Assembly: GCA_027624995.1 (NCBI GenBank)
Contig: JAQBTI010000122.1
Location: forward strand, 1-6,745
DNA length: 6,745 nucleotides
Source: Chloroflexota bacterium
Lineage (GTDB): Bacteria > Chloroflexota > Dehalococcoidia > Lucifugimonadales > CATQGZ01
Reading direction: 5' to 3'
Made by a program: the position numbers and the translations under genes. Positions 6,701 to 6,745 of the stretch are shown piece after piece. The number at the start of each line of letters is the position of its first letter. Position 1 is the first letter of the stretch. The notes under the pieces are model-generated. The model saw only the letters and a program-made list of their open reading frames with translations. It was not told the DNA's origin and did not search any database.

Positions 6701-6745
6701 CAGGCCGCCCAGCGGGTAAAGTAGCTGAAGGGCATGCTGGCCAGG
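3703..6745 (-). CDS. NorD/CbbO-type VWA domain protein with N-terminal helical repeats (5' partial)
   Basis: The frame stays open through the right edge, so the ATG at 6735 is probably internal; numbering below counts from it (1,010 residues to the TAG at 3703). Residues 1-240 are degenerate helical repeats. A middle region includes HQVAHMEFGSF (344-354). Acidic linkers follow: one from about 530 (WEDVDVDENEEEYEEPEG) and more up to about 760. The C-terminal von Willebrand A domain has a complete MIDAS: DTSAS (791-795), threonine 902 in HATRMGPAIRH, and aspartate 930 in ISDGRPQD. The ending LPERLLQLYRRL is typical of NorD. Characterised relatives NorD and CbbO work with MoxR-family AAA+ ATPases (NorQ, CbbQ) in nitric oxide reductase maturation or Rubisco activation, the VWA domain recruiting the target. 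No ATPase, norCB or Rubisco gene is visible, so the target is unknown. It is much longer than classical NorD (roughly 600-650 residues). A cytoplasmic location is inferred because no membrane segment is evident. CobT-like proteins also share the acidic-linker plus VWA layout, but the TRMGPAIRH block favours NorD. Confidence 0.88.
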   Translation of the reverse strand, partial: LASMPFSYFTRWAACGSSLCEESPTLATAFFEASPGTMGKLRSRHIESWANLGRSLYKGTWKSSTLTCRFFAASPDLVESLTFPQLERFVLFLDALSHRSYDLSSECLALGQQIFPLMGEDKDAFIGLASTLVETGWREVKTFFDAGAKALPRIGPDQRMRFLRLSERLVKMGGTNVPTLMLEMAQSLARVERDRHAGILSLAESLVAVSPAAVPEFVKASPLVLERISPSQLQAWFDEGMRTLEQNADGGIAYFKLESARAEKALEAISSGVEFERIKDVMEMYCRGLAGAHVKLAVSADLVDKHIGWVSSESPSTEGSTVYVPSVIDRYLTKAENFSWLKVVSTHQVAHMEFGSFMFDFETPSQLFDDARHVVETRRRGLLAGATNGQPAAPEAKPTTDTQRFFDLFEDRKLALDIFTVVEDGRLDSRVKAEYRGIRSPYARVQLDSLSDRPNIKELPAREAMVEFLVRLSLQQYRGLPAPKQYAREARRIARIAKRVLSPHASVQDVAEATLRIYALVSRIPNEKLPQEDWEDVDVDENEEEYEEPEGMEQMLEQMAQGMDLEFRPGEEEQFDSSQEVGFRGEFKPELVQLLAQLRMQDGQAGQEGAEPISQEALEELLKNSAELDLEAVQGEVQNASGVANNLLEEAGANLPDAAQSGQGPLVHVDEDGGSLEASEPQTFVYDEWDFRAEDYKPRWCIVKQKVMVEGDPAFYASTLHSYGTVVNKVRRQFEMMVPETFRKVRKLEDGDEIDIDDVVEAMVDIRTGVSPSEKLYWRRNKVQRDVSVAFLLDTSASTAEAIDEGKRAPEDWDAPDDPVEYMVWLRTRRGEAIKRTYKRIIDVEKEAIVLLIHAIEAIGDMYGIYGFSGYGRENVEFYTIKDLDENFSDRVKKRIDRIAPLHATRMGPAIRHTTSKLAAQDAKTKLLFLISDGRPQDRGYSREGVEKEYAVHDTKMALDEARYQGINAFCLTVDKNGHDYLKTMCEDIGYEVLDDITTLPERLLQLYRRLTM
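6025..6657 (-). repeat. Degenerate ~37-residue helical repeats within the NorD-like protein
   Basis: Similar segments recur in the translated N-terminal region, counted from the ATG at 6735: FFEASPGTM (27), FFAASPDLV (67), ECLALGQQIFPLM (103), FFDAGAKALPRI (140), LMLEMAQSLARV (177) and FVKASPLVLERI (214). Spacings are 40, 36, 37, 37 and 37 residues. Each unit has a second amphipathic stretch before the next one, as in two-helix HEAT-like solenoids. The similarity is at protein level only; I see no DNA-level tandem repetition. The first unit is preceded by repeat-like sequence that runs off the window, so there may be more units. Confidence 0.5.

Noticed and set aside
6733..6735. ATG at 6735 as the true start of the VWA protein
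   Set aside because: The frame continues to the window edge without a stop, no ribosome site can be seen, and repeat-like sequence precedes the first full repeat unit, so the gene is probably truncated by the window.

Overview
This GC-rich bacterial window carries four protein-coding genes and almost no spare DNA. Three genes read left to right: a 5'-truncated GldG-family protein, a DUF4340 protein and a CinA-family protein. One very long gene reads right to left from beyond the right edge and meets cinA tail to tail. No RNA genes, insertion sequences, phage genes or CRISPR arrays are visible. The combination is typical of environmental bacteria. A Chloroflexota-like (SAR202/Dehalococcoidia) source is my best guess, but it is low confidence: all four families are widely distributed and no taxonomic marker gene is present.

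Region 1 (1-2271) is the downstream end of an ABC-transporter-type operon. The GldG-like auxiliary protein and the DUF4340 protein are 15 nt apart and are probably cotranscribed. In related loci they follow an ABC ATPase and a permease, which here would lie left of the window. Both proteins appear membrane-anchored, GldG at its visible C-terminus and DUF4340 at its N-terminus.

Region 2 (2272-3648) is a 138-nt spacer followed by cinA. The spacer ends in an extended -10 promoter-like element and a purine-rich ribosome binding site. The spacer and promoter suggest that cinA is transcribed independently of the membrane-protein pair. The N-terminal molybdopterin-binding-like domain of CinA is well conserved, whereas its C-terminal NMN-amidohydrolase-type domain has lost several usually conserved positions.

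Region 3 (3649-3702) is a 54-nt convergent intergenic gap containing a GC-rich hairpin, which is either a shared terminator or a remnant of a dispersed palindrome. Region 4 (3703-6745, minus strand) encodes a NorD/CbbO-type von Willebrand factor A protein of more than 1,010 residues. Its order is N-terminal helical repeats, a middle domain with an HQVAH motif, acidic linkers and a C-terminal VWA domain with an intact MIDAS. Its expected MoxR-type AAA+ ATPase partner is not in the window.

I do not see convincing evidence of a wholly new system. The most interesting points are the extended repeat architecture of the NorD-like protein and the altered catalytic positions in CinA.
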